From: Xiphophorus maculatus
Lineage: Eukaryota > Chordata > Actinopteri > Cyprinodontiformes > Poeciliidae
Assembly: GCF_002775205.1 (NCBI RefSeq)
Contig: NC_036443.1
Coordinates: 15,697,373 to 15,761,372, forward strand
Length of the DNA: 64,000 nucleotides
Direction: 5' to 3'
A model generated the notes under the pieces. The model did not search any database and was not told where the DNA came from. It was given only the letters and a program-made list of their open reading frames with translations. A program made the position numbers and the translations under genes. Below, piece by piece: positions 12,101 to 25,278 of the stretch (position 1 is its first letter; every line of letters starts with the position of its first letter).

Positions 12101-12971
12101 CAGAATCTTTAATTACATCATGAGACGTACACACAAGAAAGCATTTTAAAAAATTGGGATAAGAGACAAAATAACCAATCTGAATGGTGGACAAACTTAA
12201 ACACGTTCATGCTGCCTCCAGAGGAGAGTTCTTCTACACCCACCCACCGCTCTGCATACATACACAGCTCAGTGTGATTACAGAGGGACAGTACAGCCAG
12301 ATTCAACCATTATGAAAACACAATACAAGAGCCAGAAAATGTAGGCTGAACCACATAAATGGAGGCTTCACTGCAACTTAAACTCCTGTAAATCCTGGTT
12401 TGAACCAGCCCTTTGAAGCAACTGGGGAAAGGCAGGGATGAGGAACTAATCCAGTGGGTTGGGAGAGCAAGTTGATTTACTTTGTCTGAAGGGTGATTGT
12501 TCTTGTGATTTAATGAGAGCGTCATCCCTCGTTAGGATTGCGATCAATAAGGCAGAAGGGAGTAAAGTTACTGGCTCTCTGATGTCTTGAGATGTTGCTT
12601 CAATATTTTCATAGTTGTTTTCACAGGACACCTAACAATAGAAGAATAAAAAATTTACTTCTCATTGCTAAAGATTAAATCTTTGTATTGAGGTAAGATT
12701 ATAAGATGTCAGTGATCCACAGAAAACTTGGAATGCCCATTAGAGCTTCTTGCAATGATTCACATACATACATGTTTTTGAAATTGTGGCAAAAATAGAG
12801 TACTAAAAAGGAAAGTCAAAGATTAAAAGTCCCTGGTATAGATAGAGAGGTTACTCTAATCAATAACAGAATATTAACTCCATTTCAGCAAAAAAAAAAA
12901 AAAGACAACCTGATGATGTTACAGGAAAGGCCAATATCAATTTAGAGTTTCAATTAGAAATTTAAATGCAC

Positions 12972-13004
12972 CATATAATATTAATGTTATATTAATATTA
13001 TATG
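12972..13004. repeat. AT-rich perfect inverted repeat
   Basis: Arms of 14 bp (CATATAATATTAAT at 12972-12985 and its exact complement at 12991-13004) are separated by five bases. It is too short for a microRNA precursor and is probably a transposon remnant or chance AT-rich dyad. Confidence 0.85.
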
Positions 13005-14050
13005 AGGAAAGCCAAAAAATATATTTTTTAGTAAAAATATGCAATATTCAACAGTTTGGCAACAAAATGTTTAAAAAAAGGTTTTTGAAAGACTGCTTAA
13101 TTTAGGATGTAAGTGTTAGATAAACATTTGCTTAAGTGCAAACACGATGAAACTGAGCTTACAGCCACAATCTAAAAAGAGCAGGCTCTGTGACTTTGAT
13201 TAAAGCAAACAGCTCTGACACTTTGCAGCAGCCCATGAAATTGAGCCCCATCTCCATGTATCAGCCTTTCTGCCCCAACTGAGTGCGAAAGCGGCCAACT
13301 GTCCTGAGATCAATTGATTCTCCAGTCAAGCCCAAAGCCAGCAACTCCCGTCAACATGCCAGCGCGCACGTGCAAGAGCTGAAAAAGCTCAGTGCCAGAG
13401 AACACAGAGACCAGCAGGTTGCCTCCAAAAACAAGCGGCGAAGATCATTGGTCAGGCTAAAGCACCATGTGACGAGTTCGTCAACAAACAAAACAGAACA
13501 AAGTCTATATTTTTGCAGCTGCTGAGAAATTACAAGGTTTAAGAAACACTGTCTTCTTATTTCGGTATAGAAAAAGAATTTAAAATCAACTCTTTTTCTA
13601 TGATCTAGGGGGGGAATGAATCTCAAATACAAAAACCTACACTTGCTTATTCTACTAAAGCCAATTCATTCCTGTCTGGGATCATTGGCTTCAAATGGTG
13701 CAAACAGCGATGTAAACAGCAAAAACAGTAATTACAGCAAAACCTTCACAAGGAATTCAACAAGAACTGCCAACTGATTTCCACCAGATGTAGGCAGCAG
13801 CATCCAAACATTAATCTTTACTTGGTTTTATCTTCTTTTAGCAATCTAACGTAACACAGAGCCGGAAGTCGGGGGATAAAACCATGATCTATTTTCAAAC
13901 TAAAAGTCAAGGGTACCCAGCTGTTATCGCTTCATGATTGTTTTCACTCTGTGGAGTGGATCAAAATGGAAAACACCTGCAACAAAGACTCCACTAAAAT
14001 ATGCAGCAGATCCCAAAGGAAGTACTCAGCTAGATTTGACTACAGTCACA

Positions 14051-14088
14051 TTTTTTTTAGCACATTCTGAAAATTGTGCTAAAAAAAA
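14051..14088. repeat. Perfect inverted repeat with T/A-tract arms
   Basis: TTTTTTTTAGCACA (14051-14064) pairs exactly with TGTGCTAAAAAAAA (14075-14088) around a ten-base spacer. It lies in lrp1 intron 1. No function can be read from it. Confidence 0.85.
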
Positions 14089-17000
14089 CAGATTTTTTTT
14101 TTTTTTTAAGGATGAAATGATTAATCGGAGACGTTTTATAGCCAACAAAGAGTATGGGGTGTGCAGCATTGCAAAAACAACTCCAAGTGACCTCCCTTTT
14201 GACAGGTTCAATAGAGTAATCCAAGTGCTATTACCTGTTGAATTTCAATGAAGGCTGTTAAATGTCTGAGCCAGATGTTGTCAGTGATGGTACGGTCTCA
14301 TTCAAAGAGTCAGTCAAACATGCAGGCAACTCAGGAATTTAATATCTGCAGCCTTTAAGGCTTATTTCACATACAGGGATTCGGCTTTTTAACATTAGGG
14401 AGATCATAACTTCATAACTTTGAGATTTACCACTGTACTAGCTTGATTAAGGATCAATTAAATGCATGAATTTAAAAAAGAAACAATAAAAATGTAATTT
14501 AAAAGTCGTTCTTCACAAGAATCATTGTTATCTCAACAAGGTACAGAAATAGTTTGTTTTGCCAGTGACTAATCAATCATGCCAGATAGGCTTAGTGTTA
14601 AAAAAATGCTTTTAAGTTGTTCTATACATTTATGTTTCACTAATTCCCCAACAATTTGAGTTATAAGTTTCCGAAATGAAACTCCCACGCATTGCAATAA
14701 ATGTTTTAAGCAACATTTTTTGACAGAGTGGAATGTTCTCTTGTTGTATTCTGATTGTTTTCCTGTGCAAAGTATTTTCTTTTTGACAGGAAGACAGTCA
14801 ACATTTTAGAATTGCAACACTAACATTTCGATTGGTAATATGGTGAGACAGTCCAAAAGGAAAGTCTGCATCCTATATTTCTAGAAATGTAGCCTATGAC
14901 ATTAGAAAAATATGAAATTGAGATGTTATTGTTGAATATTTCAGTGATGACACTGATTTTGCCTGACTGTAACAACTTGATCACTGTCCTTAAGCCTTAA
15001 AAGCTTTGACACTAAGGTCTGTACAAAGTGTGAGAGTAAAAGAAAGTCAAATATAATATGTTTCTTTATTTAATATTAATAAGAATATTTAATAAATAAG
15101 AATAATATATCAAAAGTTTGTTGCCTAAATGACTTTTAAAAATGACACCGTTTACTCTTAGAATAATAATCATCTGAAATTCAGCTGAGACTATGAAATA
15201 TCCCCTCTTTGGTACAAACTAATCATTAAAGAGGCACAGCTGTTGAGATGTTTCAGTTTGCTGCAGGGCTCTTGGTTTTGTGGTTCCTGAATGGATCTGG
15301 TGAATAATGGATTACCAAAACTGTTTTCCACTGGCCGATAAACCATGCAATAAAACAAATCCCTGGCGAAATATGGCTTATGACTAGTCATTGACCAACA
15401 TGCAGAGTTCCTATAATAATATTTCAAAATGCATTACTTTTCTCCAGTTCCATTTTCAGCTTTTTCCAGTGTTTTCTATGACATCATGCACATGCAAGTA
15501 CAAACCTTGTGTCTACTCAAATAAAATACAGATCTATGAAAGCCTGGTTTCTGATGAGTAACTCATTCATTTCCTGGAAGTAGGAATTCCAAATTGTTGT
15601 TTTGCATCTAAGCTAAACCTTAATTTTGGTTTCAAAAATAGAAAATATCTGGAAGCCAAACTGCAGTGAAGTTTGCCCTTTTTGGTTTTAGACTAAGCCT
15701 GTTTCTTTATCCACTACAACATAACAAAATGTTGTAGTGGTATCTTAGAGGAACTATAAATTGATCGATGACTTGGACAAAAACTCAAATTGTGATGTGG
15801 AAAACTAAAATTATACATGGTCATTCAAATAGAACGCAATGTAAGAGGTTGATTTTTCTATAAATTCAGCATTTTATCATCTTAAATGAGATATAAAGTC
15901 TGGAACTTGAGACTTTCTTTCATACTCAATTTAAATTTGCCCATAATTATCCAAATTTGGAAAAGGATTCAATCTAATTACATACTTTTACAGAATTTTT
16001 AGGGCTGTCTCCTATTTAAGGACTACCTTAGGGAATAAATAAAAAATAAAAATAATACAATATGACAATTTTGGCCAAAAAGATAAAAAGGTTTAATTTG
16101 AAACAGCTTTCCTACTAAAGGAGCACTACTAAGGGTGATGGCTGGTGCTTCTTTAGTTTCCAATCCTTGACTGTCAATACATTTTACCATTAGAAACAAA
16201 ATTTCTAAAAGCCACTCTTTTTAACATTAGTGGCAATATACAGCAAAAGATGGGAGACGGTCAGCACAGAGGTACTCTAAGCTCTATACAGCCTGAAAAA
16301 CCTCTGGTATTTACTCTGACATGTCACTACGGCGATTTTAAACCGTCGAAACAGTAGGATGACTGTTTAGCAGTTTTTAAAGTATGGTTTTTTTATAACC
16401 TCAGAAGTGGTGCACTTGTAGCAACGTATGAAATCCACACTCTTAACGTTGTGTCTTTTTAAGTAATCGGGGATTTGAGCACAAAAACCAAATTTACTTT
16501 GTGACCTATTGACACTGTAAACTCAACAGGTTTCTGCCAGTATTTGGCACATGCCAACATGCAGGATGTCAGCATGAGCTCTACAAATTTGTTCTTTCTG
16601 ACAGATTCTCTTGTTTGTTTGTAGGATCCGAAATCCCTAGGAGAAATCACGCTTTTGCAAGAAAAGATGAAATGCGACTGGCATAAAATGTTAAACATCT
16701 ATGTAAATGTCCAAAGAAAATGGATTGAAAAGCCCTTCGGCAAGCCTGGAAAACTACTGGTCAAGACCACATGAGAATCGGTCTGCTCGGATGCAAAACT
16801 GAAAGAAAAGAGGGAGGTCGCTCAAAAGTCGTGCACAGTACAGTTACTATGCATCAACTTCAGTGGACTGATTCTTCTCCTCATTTCACTCCCTCCCTCA
16901 CCCATCCCTTTTTTTCAATCACATCTAAGTTGGATTAATGGTCTCCCTGTGTCCAGATGTTGCATAGTGATGGAGGCAGAGGGTGGAGCCTGCATACTTC

Positions 17001-17639
17001 TGCAACCTCAGCTACAGCTTACATTCTGAGCAGGCCCAATTTATGGAAGATCTGGTAAAACAGCAGGCCTTTCGTGCTCGTTTTCGCAGACATAAAGCCT
17101 GGATGACAGCAATCCAGCTAGTTACGCCTTCCTTTCTGGGACGGCACAAACTAAAATTATACATGCCGAACTCACATCGCATGCAGCCAGGTCATGATCT
17201 GGCACTGGGCATGTTTGGTACAAGTTTGTGGCTTCCCATGCACTGAAATGGTGCCAAAAAAGAGAGAAGAAAAATTGTGAAAATGGGGAAAATGCTGCCA
17301 CTCATTGAGAAAGAGCAAGCGGTTAGTTCAACAGGTCTGCATCGCATTGTCACAGGAGCAATAGTGCATTTGATACCTCATAATTACCAAGAGGGATTCG
17401 GGAGCATTAAAGAGCTCCCGGGACGTAAGAGGATAAATACACGACTATTCATTTCACTCTTCAGCCGAAATACCTGGCTGTCACCAATAAACTGTAATTC
17501 CCAGGCAGCCCACAGTCGGCATACACGTCAGGACAAGTCACGCCATTAAGGACCAGGCAGATAAACGTTGTTTTCATTTTGCGCCAAGTAACTGAAAACA
17601 AACATGAAAGCTGATCCGGAAGATATGTTCCCGCATCCG

Positions 17640-17663
17640 ATTTTTTTTTTTTTTTTTTTTTTT
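17640..17663. repeat. Poly(T) run
   Basis: A homopolymer of about two dozen T in lrp1 intron 1, poly(A) on the gene's sense strand. No retroelement body is recognisable beside it. Confidence 0.9.
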
Positions 17664-18226
17664 GGATAAGGATGCAAAACGTCTTTTTTGATCCCCTTTT
17701 TGTTTTGTTTTATTCATTATTTTTGGGAGCCTAAAAGCAGCAGGTTGGTTTGAATGGTTGCTACCAACTGTAGCTGTAAAGAAGATGATGTGTTTTGTTT
17801 TGTTGTTGTTGTTTTTTAAGGAAGGGGAATTAACAGCAGATCAAAATTGTGTCGTTTTTGTCTGTAAATAGGTCGCTCAGGAATGAGCTGCGATGGTACC
17901 TGCTGAATATTCAGTGAATAACCTCACTGTCTGCCGTCCTCACATGGAGGCCCCTTTTCTGTCTGTTCAGACAGAAGCTGCTACAAACGCAGGGAGATTT
18001 TCAGGCCAAAATAAACCTAAATGTACCAAACTCTCTCTGGGGAAAGAAAAAAAAGCCCCCCACTTCAAATGAGGATTCATTGTAAAAGAAAAACTGCATT
18101 TCTTTTTTTTTTCTTTCGCTTTACTCCAGCTCTGATGACCACATAGGCCTTTGCACGGATGTTTTCCCCAACCCCTATAACAGACAAAAGTGTCCATTTC
18201 TTCTTAAATAAAGACATTTTTAAAAA

Positions 18227-18246
18227 ACACACACACACACACACAC
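18227..18246. repeat. (AC)10 microsatellite inside lrp1 intron 1
   Basis: Ten AC units on the plus strand, reading (GT)10 on the lrp1 sense strand. The tract occupies intron positions +15 to +34 behind the exon 1 donor. Confidence 0.95.
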
Positions 18247-18260
18247 AACAGGCTTCTTAC

Positions 18261-18333
18261 CTACGGTGGCACCGTTAGGAGACATGACCTCCAAGCAGAG
18301 AATAAATCCCAAGTAGAACAACCTCATCGCCAT
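18261..18333 (-). CDS. lrp1: lrp1 coding exon 1: start codon and signal peptide
   Basis: First coding exon of an LDL-receptor-related protein 1 gene read on the minus strand. It encodes 24 residues plus one base: Met-Ala-Met-Arg, then a hydrophobic core (LFYLGFILCLEV), a typical secretory signal for a large endocytic receptor that moves through the ER to the cell surface. The start at 18333 lies in a strong context (GAGATGG); a second in-frame ATG is two codons later. No ATG lies in frame in the 40 bases upstream. The exon ends in phase 1 at a consensus donor (GTAAGA, 18260-18255) and joins the phase-1 exon at 5273. The signal sequence alone would not name the gene; the identity comes from exon 2. 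The transcript's 5' leader probably extends toward 18900, but no start site can be fixed from the sequence. Confidence 0.85.
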
Positions 18334-19539
18334 CTCCTGAGCAATGCCCGATGGCACTGCTGCTAGAACCGAAAAGATGAAAAGTTGGCTGGATTTCTAA
18401 AACCGAACCACCTCATCCGAACCTTTCTCAATGGTCCGGGGTGCGATCGTTCCTCCAGTTGCACCCACACGGTGGTCTCTCCAGGCGTTTTTTTTTTTGT
18501 TGTTGTTGTTTTTTTTTTTTTGCAATAATAACAATTACAACAAAAAAAAAAAAAAGAAAAAAAAGAGCAGAGCTACTACAGCCCGATGAGGCTAAGGGCG
18601 ATGCCGCAGCACAGTCATGTATATTTATAACTGATTATCGGCGTTCAAACATGATGCGTAGTGGAAGCTGTGTCTCTGTGTGCTTGACAAGCGGGTCGTC
18701 CAGTTTGTACAAAAGGAGCGCTGCAGCCGGTCACCCGTCCGAATCTGTCCGTGGCAAACTAAAAGGAGAAATGAAAATGAAAAAAACGCGTTTCTTCCCA
18801 AGGAGCGCCAACGTCTCCCTGCGCCTCTGGATGCATGAGTGGATGGTCAGCGTCTCCGAGCCCCAGCACAGTGGACGTGCCCGTGACGCAACGCTCAACT
18901 CCTCAAAATGGGATTACTGAGGGGCAAAACTGCGCATGCCTCCAATACAACTCATTTTTAAGGGTATGGCACCCTGATTTGTCATATAATAGTGTGACGG
19001 CAACGTCAACGCACATGTTGGTTCTGTTCCACCTGGTAATAGAAAGTCTGCCTTTATCTCTATTCTTTAGAGCGTCCTTGTATCTTTCGGCTCAACCCTC
19101 TTAGAAGAGTTGAGCCTTAAGGCTCACAAATAGCTCGATTTAGTTTTACTCAGATGGTTTTACTCAAATGTGGTAGTTGTGCAAATTTCTGTGTTGTTCA
19201 GTAATGTTTTATTCAGTATTTTCATGTAAGTCTTATTCTATTAGCACCATGTTTGAAGTTCCAAGGTAACTTTTGCGTTTCATCTCACAATTTAAAGGCT
19301 AAATATCACTGAATTCCAAAAACGGAAAATCTAAATAAATAGTTTTAAATGATAGTAACTAGTTGTAAAATACCCTTCAATTTACAAACAATATTGATTT
19401 TTGATTTTAGGAATTCACTTGGTAATATTTGGAGCACAATACATATTAGATATGGATTTTGTCATGACATTTAAGATCCAGGAAGTTTGATTGTGCAGGA
19501 AATAGGGTTGGGGGGTTGGAATACTTATGGGTCTGCTGC

Positions 19540-19680
19540 TCTTGTCTTGCAGCAATAGGCCTTGGGTTTGAATACCAGTCTGTGAACAATCTGCCTGAAG
19601 TTTGTAAGTTCTCGGGGAACATATGTGGGTTCTCTCCAGGTACTTCAGCTCGTTCTGACAATCAAAAACATTCAGGTTAG
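19540..19680 (+). repeat. Teleost interspersed repeat, copy 1
   Basis: Contains CTTGTCTTGCAGCAATAGG, a GGGTTTGAATACCAG box, GTGGGTTCTCTCCAGGTACT and CAAAAACATTCAGGTTAGG. These are the ordered landmarks of a very common fish repeat whose full copies end in (GGAT)n. Further copies in this window are at 20340, 27295, 36354 and 60653. Confidence 0.65.
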
Positions 19681-20339
19681 GTCGTCATAAATACTCGACT
19701 TTTGTATGCATCTTTGTTTGCCCTTTGTATCTCTGTGTTGCCATGTCTTCCAGTGGAGATTTGATTGTACTTCAAATATCCATAGTTTAAATTTTGATTA
19801 GTATATGGGGGAATTTTCCTTCCATAGGAGTAGCAATATAATTTACTCTAGAAAGGATCTATTGCTTACATAAAAAAAGGAGCTATTCCGTGAGGTTTGA
19901 TTATGTGGTATTTCAGCCTGCCTTATTCGGGCTGCAACTGGTTCACTATACAGCGGACATGGTGGCTCAAAATTTCTACCAACTCCGGAGCTTCTTTTCA
20001 TACGAAAACATAGCAAGTTTTAATAGTTTTTAAATCAACTTTGTTAGGGTTCATCAGTATGACTTCTACTTTCAAATGCTTCTCATTCAATTAACTCTCA
20101 CACACACAGAGATAGATGTGGTGGAGAAGTATTGCAGAAAATCATTGGTAAAAAAAATAATATGATGTGTATGTGACAAAATGATGCAATCTGATGTTTT
20201 CGTCCTAATAATAGATCCTTGTGGAAAAACAAAACAATGGGTCGAGGTGTACGTGGACGGGTATCAGAGCATTCTATGCTAAAGTCTGCCATCTAGTGGT
20301 GCAGTACATACATAACTGCCTTGACAAAGAAATCAATTT

Positions 20340-20600
20340 CTCCATCCATCCAGTCCATCCATTTGTTGTCTATACCCTCTTATCCGTGTGGGGTCTGTGG
20401 AGTCGTGCTGGGCTGGATTCTGGGCTAAGGGCAGGGGAAACCCTGGAAATATCGCAGGACAATACAGCAACACACAAACATCCATGCACACACTCACTCA
20501 CTCTTGAGGGCAATTTAAAGAGATCAACGCAACTTGCATCTTGGAGGGAGCGGGTTTACCAGGAGAGATCCAATACATGCAGAGTGAGAACATCTAGAGT
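20340..20600 (-). repeat. Teleost interspersed repeat, copy 2
   Basis: Minus-strand copy of the same family as 19540-19680. On the plus strand it begins with the CCATCCATCC tail and runs through a GGGCAATTTAAAGAGA block, the complement of the TCTAAATT.CCC segment of the family. Confidence 0.65.
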
Positions 20601-20759
20601 TTAGAAAGGCTTAATCTCAGTTAACTCCTGAATATTCTACCTTTGTAAAACATCCCACTAGTATATTAATATTTGCCTTTTTTCAGATTTATTATTGGAT
20701 AAACATGGAATCATTAGCAATAAGATAAAACAAACCACTTTGAAAACTCTTCTAAGTTT

Positions 20760-21280
20760 TCTGATAACTAGAGATGGATCTTTACATTTACTCTGTTACA
20801 ATTACTTGAGTAACTTTTTGGTGAAAAAATTTTTTATAGGTACTTTTGCTGAATTGCATGTTTTACTTTTGCTTTAGTAATATTTGTGTGAAATATTGTT
20901 ACTCTGACTTGGGTAATGATTTTGGATATTCTAGCCAACACAATAAATTTCAATGAAGAAAGAAAAAACATATTTTAACAGAAAATGTATAAGACACAGA
21001 CACACCTACAGACTTCTTTTTTACACCTGCTTTGTTGTTTTAATGTTATTTTCTATCTAATGAGTCATTTAGAGATCAATAAGACACAGTAAACATATAC
21101 ATAACTAGGAGAACATAACAAAGTTCTTTTATACACAGATTTTATGATCAGTTACTCAGTAGTTGAGTAGCCTTTTCACCAAATACTTTGTTACTTGAGT
21201 CATTTTTGTAAAGCTACTTTTTATTTTTACACAAGCTTGAAATATTTCAAAGTAATGCTACTCTTCCTTGAGTTCACATC
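20760..21280. repeat. AT-rich repeat with two related direct halves
   Basis: TTACTTGAGTAACTTTTTGG at 20797 and the GTTGAGTAGCCTTTTCACC block near 21160 begin two diverged segments in the same orientation. Each continues with TTGCTTTAGTAATATT- or ACTCTTCCTTGAGT-type text. It resembles a dispersed 'TACTTGAGTAA' fish repeat. No coding frame. Confidence 0.5.
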
Positions 21281-24200
21281 ATCTGACAGCTTGAATTAGA
21301 ACATTTTATTTATTTGGAACGAATCTTAGATAAAACTATTTTGTGTTAGGATTATTTTATTACCACAAAGTAAAACAACTGAATAACCAGCTGCAACTGT
21401 TCTATTTTATTATTTACAGAAGTAGTACATATTATCAAAACAACCTGCAACTTGTGTAATTTACTGATTAGGTGTAGATATTTATTAATTTTTAATATTG
21501 CCTTTTGCAAGTTTGTATTGGATTGTTGGATTGATTTGGATTGTTTTGTAGCTTCAAGCAAAGAAGGGCTTGTAGAAATTAAATCTAATCTATGCAAGCT
21601 TAATCAGAAAACTGTGACTTAATTTTTTTTGTTTTCTGAAAGAATTTTGAGTCGCCTGATAATCTCAACCTACAGAGGGCGCTGTGTGCTCATAATACAT
21701 TCAGGAGTGCAATTTCAATCATTTTACTAACATCAAAATGAAACCGACATATGTTTGAATCAATATTGCTTCAAATGTTAGAAATTCAGAGACAGATGTC
21801 TGATTTCTGATTAAAACACCTGCTGGTTGCAGAGATCTTCTCATAACCAATACGGGAAATGTTAAAAATATTACTCTCTTTATAGGCCTTTATGATGCAT
21901 GCTAACAATATATCTATATTTTGTCAAAACACCAAAAAACAGGACCCTGTTTTACTTTGTGATTCTGATGTCCCTGAGGTAGAGGACCAACTAAATGGCA
22001 TTCAGTTTACAGATGTTTCTTTCAAAGCCTGAATTACATGAAAGAATGTGAAGCATGTGAAGAATCTGAGAAAATCTGGTTGATATGTCTCAAAATCTAT
22101 TTACTCCAAAACGCTTCAGTACAATTACAAATGCTACAGCAAAGTATAATATTCTTTTTCAAAACGGACATGCCTTTCAGTAATTCTTATAAAATCACTG
22201 GACAAGAAAACTCTGGTTCAAGTCAATTAGCGTTATCAGCAGGCTTACGGTCCTTCCTATTTGTCAACACCATAGACGAGCGTAATTGCTGGTGTCACCT
22301 TAACCTGAGAATGCGCCCTTTGTTACAGGAGAGGGACTGAGCACTGACAAGCAAAGAGAGACAGACGCCAGCATGCTATGTGGGAGACAGCTTGAAAGAG
22401 CGCCAGCGTAAACACTCCCAGACCACATGTTCTCCCAGGGCAGAGGGGCTGGCCTTTCTCCAAGCACATCTGCACACAATCCCTCAGCTCTTAGCAGGCC
22501 AGCCAAGGAGACAGACCAGGGCAAAGGAGGGGGTAGAAGTGATCGCAGACACTTCCACAACCTGCTCTTACTTTGATCTGAGTGTCAGCAATGGCCTAAA
22601 ATATATAATACAAATAAAGCATGGGACATGCAGAAGAAAAACTGCAAGAAGTGACTCTCCTTAAGCAAGATTTTGAGTGTAATAGTGCAACTGAATCTGC
22701 ATCACAACACCAGATCTCCATGCCTGGCTTTGACGGCTGCAAACATTAGCCCATTTGCAGATAAACCTCAAACAAGATGATGATTTTAAATAGCCTCAGT
22801 CTGCCTCTGTGAAGCACATGCGTTTGTAATTTACAACAGCATTCTGGTGCGTTTTTAAACAAAATTAGTATTGTATAATGCTGTAATGGAATACCTGTCC
22901 ATCTATTTTTCTGTCCTACAAGGCTTCCCTGCTTGATGCCCTTTGATTTCCAAGCAAATAAGCGTCTTTGCAGCAGGATGACCCCTGAACATGCTATTAT
23001 TTCAACACCTGAGGAATGCAGAGCATGCAACAGCAGCCTGTGTTCACCCCCATCCCCATGCTGACCCCACCTTAAATCTCTTTTATCTGTAGCCCTCCCC
23101 CATATAACCTAACAACCATCAAAAGAAAAAAAAAAAAGTCAACACAACAACCTTTGCACAAGTCTTGGGTTTATATGTTTTTCTTTTTAAATCTTTTGAT
23201 TCATAGTTTCAGATGAACCCTTTTCAAAGGCCCCAGCAGGTCACATTACTCCATGTTTTTGGTGAATTGCAAGTCCCTCCCCAAACTGGCCTTGAGCTCT
23301 GGAACTCACGTCCCATCTGGCTGAACACTTGCACACCATATCAATACACTGCATCCATGGATTTAACCAGGGAGGGACAAACAACTCTATGTGACCTAAA
23401 TGTAATCTCAGTAGGGTCCAGCCTAAAAGAAACAAACTCCACATCTGGTCAGTAACAACAATATTAAGGTAGAATTTTGTTATTTGTATAAAAATGCAAC
23501 ACGTGCATTGGAGTTTTAGAGTTTTTAGAGTTTTTACATTCATATGCTGGGGGAGAGAAAGGCTGAGATTGTGAATTGCATGTATCTGGCTACCCAGTAG
23601 TGATGAAATCTGGATGAAATCTCTATTTGCACATATATTATAATAAGAGTGTGGGCTATACCTTTTGAATCTTGAAGTTGTGAATGCATTATGCAAATTC
23701 AGTGGCAAAAATAACACAATTGCACATGTATTTTCTCACAGTTGAGGCTCAGTCAGTCAGGGTGCGCAGGACAAGTCATGAAATCGATTGGGATTTAGTT
23801 GCCAAGCAACTCCTGTCTACAAAAACATTTTTTTTTATCGCAAGGTAGGAGCTGTCAAGAAAAAAATGATAATTGACGAAAACAGAACAAAGGTGTGATT
23901 TTTTCTTTTTTAGCTTTAAAAAAAATCACTTCAAGTGGGGTCAGATCTTGGAAACCAGTGTTAGCTCAGATTTAATCTGACTTTGTAACATTATTTCCAT
24001 AGATAAACTTTTCAAAATTTACTCACACGCAAATTCAAAGCCACTGTAATTTTTTTGGCTAATCAAAGTAAAGGTTTTCTGTTATCCTTATAACAATAGC
24101 AATATTATATTCCAACTATCTGACCAGAGAAAATGATTGTGTTAATCATATATTTATTTAAAAGATTTTTACCCTGTTTATAATTAACTGAAACGATCCA

Positions 24201-25250
24201 ATATAATAACCAATATTTACTCTTTAAAAAAAAAACTGAGTTCATAAAAACAATTTTAATCACATTTTGCAGGTAAGCTTCTTTTGAATGAATGAGTAAA
24301 ATCTGTCTCATTATGTTAAACATGGTAGAACAGATAGTGGAGAAATTAGGTTTTATAAACAACAACAAAACAAAACAGTTGGAAGGTGGCCATTCAATAT
24401 AAAAATAAATTATATTCTCTAAAGCATTTAACTGGAACAAGAACACGATTAATAATGTTTTTAAGTACGTTGAGCTTCCTTATATTTTAACTGGCTTTAA
24501 AGTTAAAACAGGAAAATACATTTTAAGATTGCTCTTTTTTTCTGAGCAACCTCAGCAAATTACAAATTTACAGGATATAGAAATATATTGTGAGTTCTTC
24601 CTTCTTAGTGAAAAATAACATTGGTCCAATTTTTACTTGGTCAATGTTCCTCATTTACATTAAACAGGAAACTAGCTGCTAATACTTTTTGCAAAGTTTT
24701 ACTGAATTAGCAATAGCTGGTTGCCATTAACACTATTTTAACCATCACTTAAGTACAAATATTGCTTTTTTTTCCCTTTTTTTTTTACTCAACTCACACC
24801 AATGTAATGAACCAGTGTTGACAGGAATAATAAAGATGGTCTTCTGTACTCTAGCTTAGAACTGGGCTCATTATTAGATGGTCCAGCTGCTGATCATCTT
24901 CATTGCAGTGGTTCTGTAGGACATTATTGGGACACTTAAATTATTTTAGCTGAACAAGTAAACCAGATCATGTGACTTAATGGATCGTTCATTCAGAAGT
25001 CAGATTTCTCTCAGCTCCCAGCTTGAAATACAACGACAGATAAAGTCAGAATTCTGTCAGAAAAAGTTTGAGCTTCCCAAAAATCCTAGAGTTCAATGTC
25101 CAATATGGCCGCTATATGTGTAAAATGTTTGGAAGATAGCTGACATAAACTACTTGTTAGCACATTTGATGGCTTTTATCTTTTTAAACCAATGAATCAC
25201 ATTGTACTTAAAAAGAATTACTTGAAAACTTTTATTTACTAAGTATTTTT

Positions 25251-25278
25251 GTGTGTGTGGGGGGGGGGGGGGAGGGGG
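25251..25278. repeat. (GT)n followed by G14-A-G5 run
   Basis: A short GT tract runs into an uninterrupted run of fourteen G (25259-25272), one A, then five G. It is about 670 bases upstream of the rbms2 start codon, G-rich on the rbms2 sense strand. The run length is prone to assembly error. Confidence 0.9.

Larger units (their letters stand above)
5274..18260 (-). other. lrp1: lrp1 intron 1 (12,987 bases)
   Basis: The first intron of lrp1 is bounded by a GTAAGA donor at 18260 and an AG acceptor at 5274. I find no further coding exon in it. It contains several DNA-transposon fossils (about 6425-6560, 7385-7965, 8850-9600), a second copy of the dispersed repeat (6086-6325), an AT-rich palindromic tandem array (11950-12100), hairpin-forming AT-rich sequences (12972-13004, 14051-14088) and two GC-richer stretches (about 6815-7160 and 16970-17560) that look unlike the AT-rich surroundings and could be regulatory. 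Confidence 0.85.

Noticed and set aside
12972..14088. MicroRNA precursor hairpins in lrp1 intron 1
   Set aside because: The stems at 12972-13004 and 14051-14088 are only 14 bp, are almost pure A/T and lack the length of a precursor.
18441..18920. 159-residue plus-strand frame over the lrp1 leader region
   Set aside because: It is built on T- and A-homopolymers (runs of Phe and Lys) and lies antisense to the lrp1 leader.
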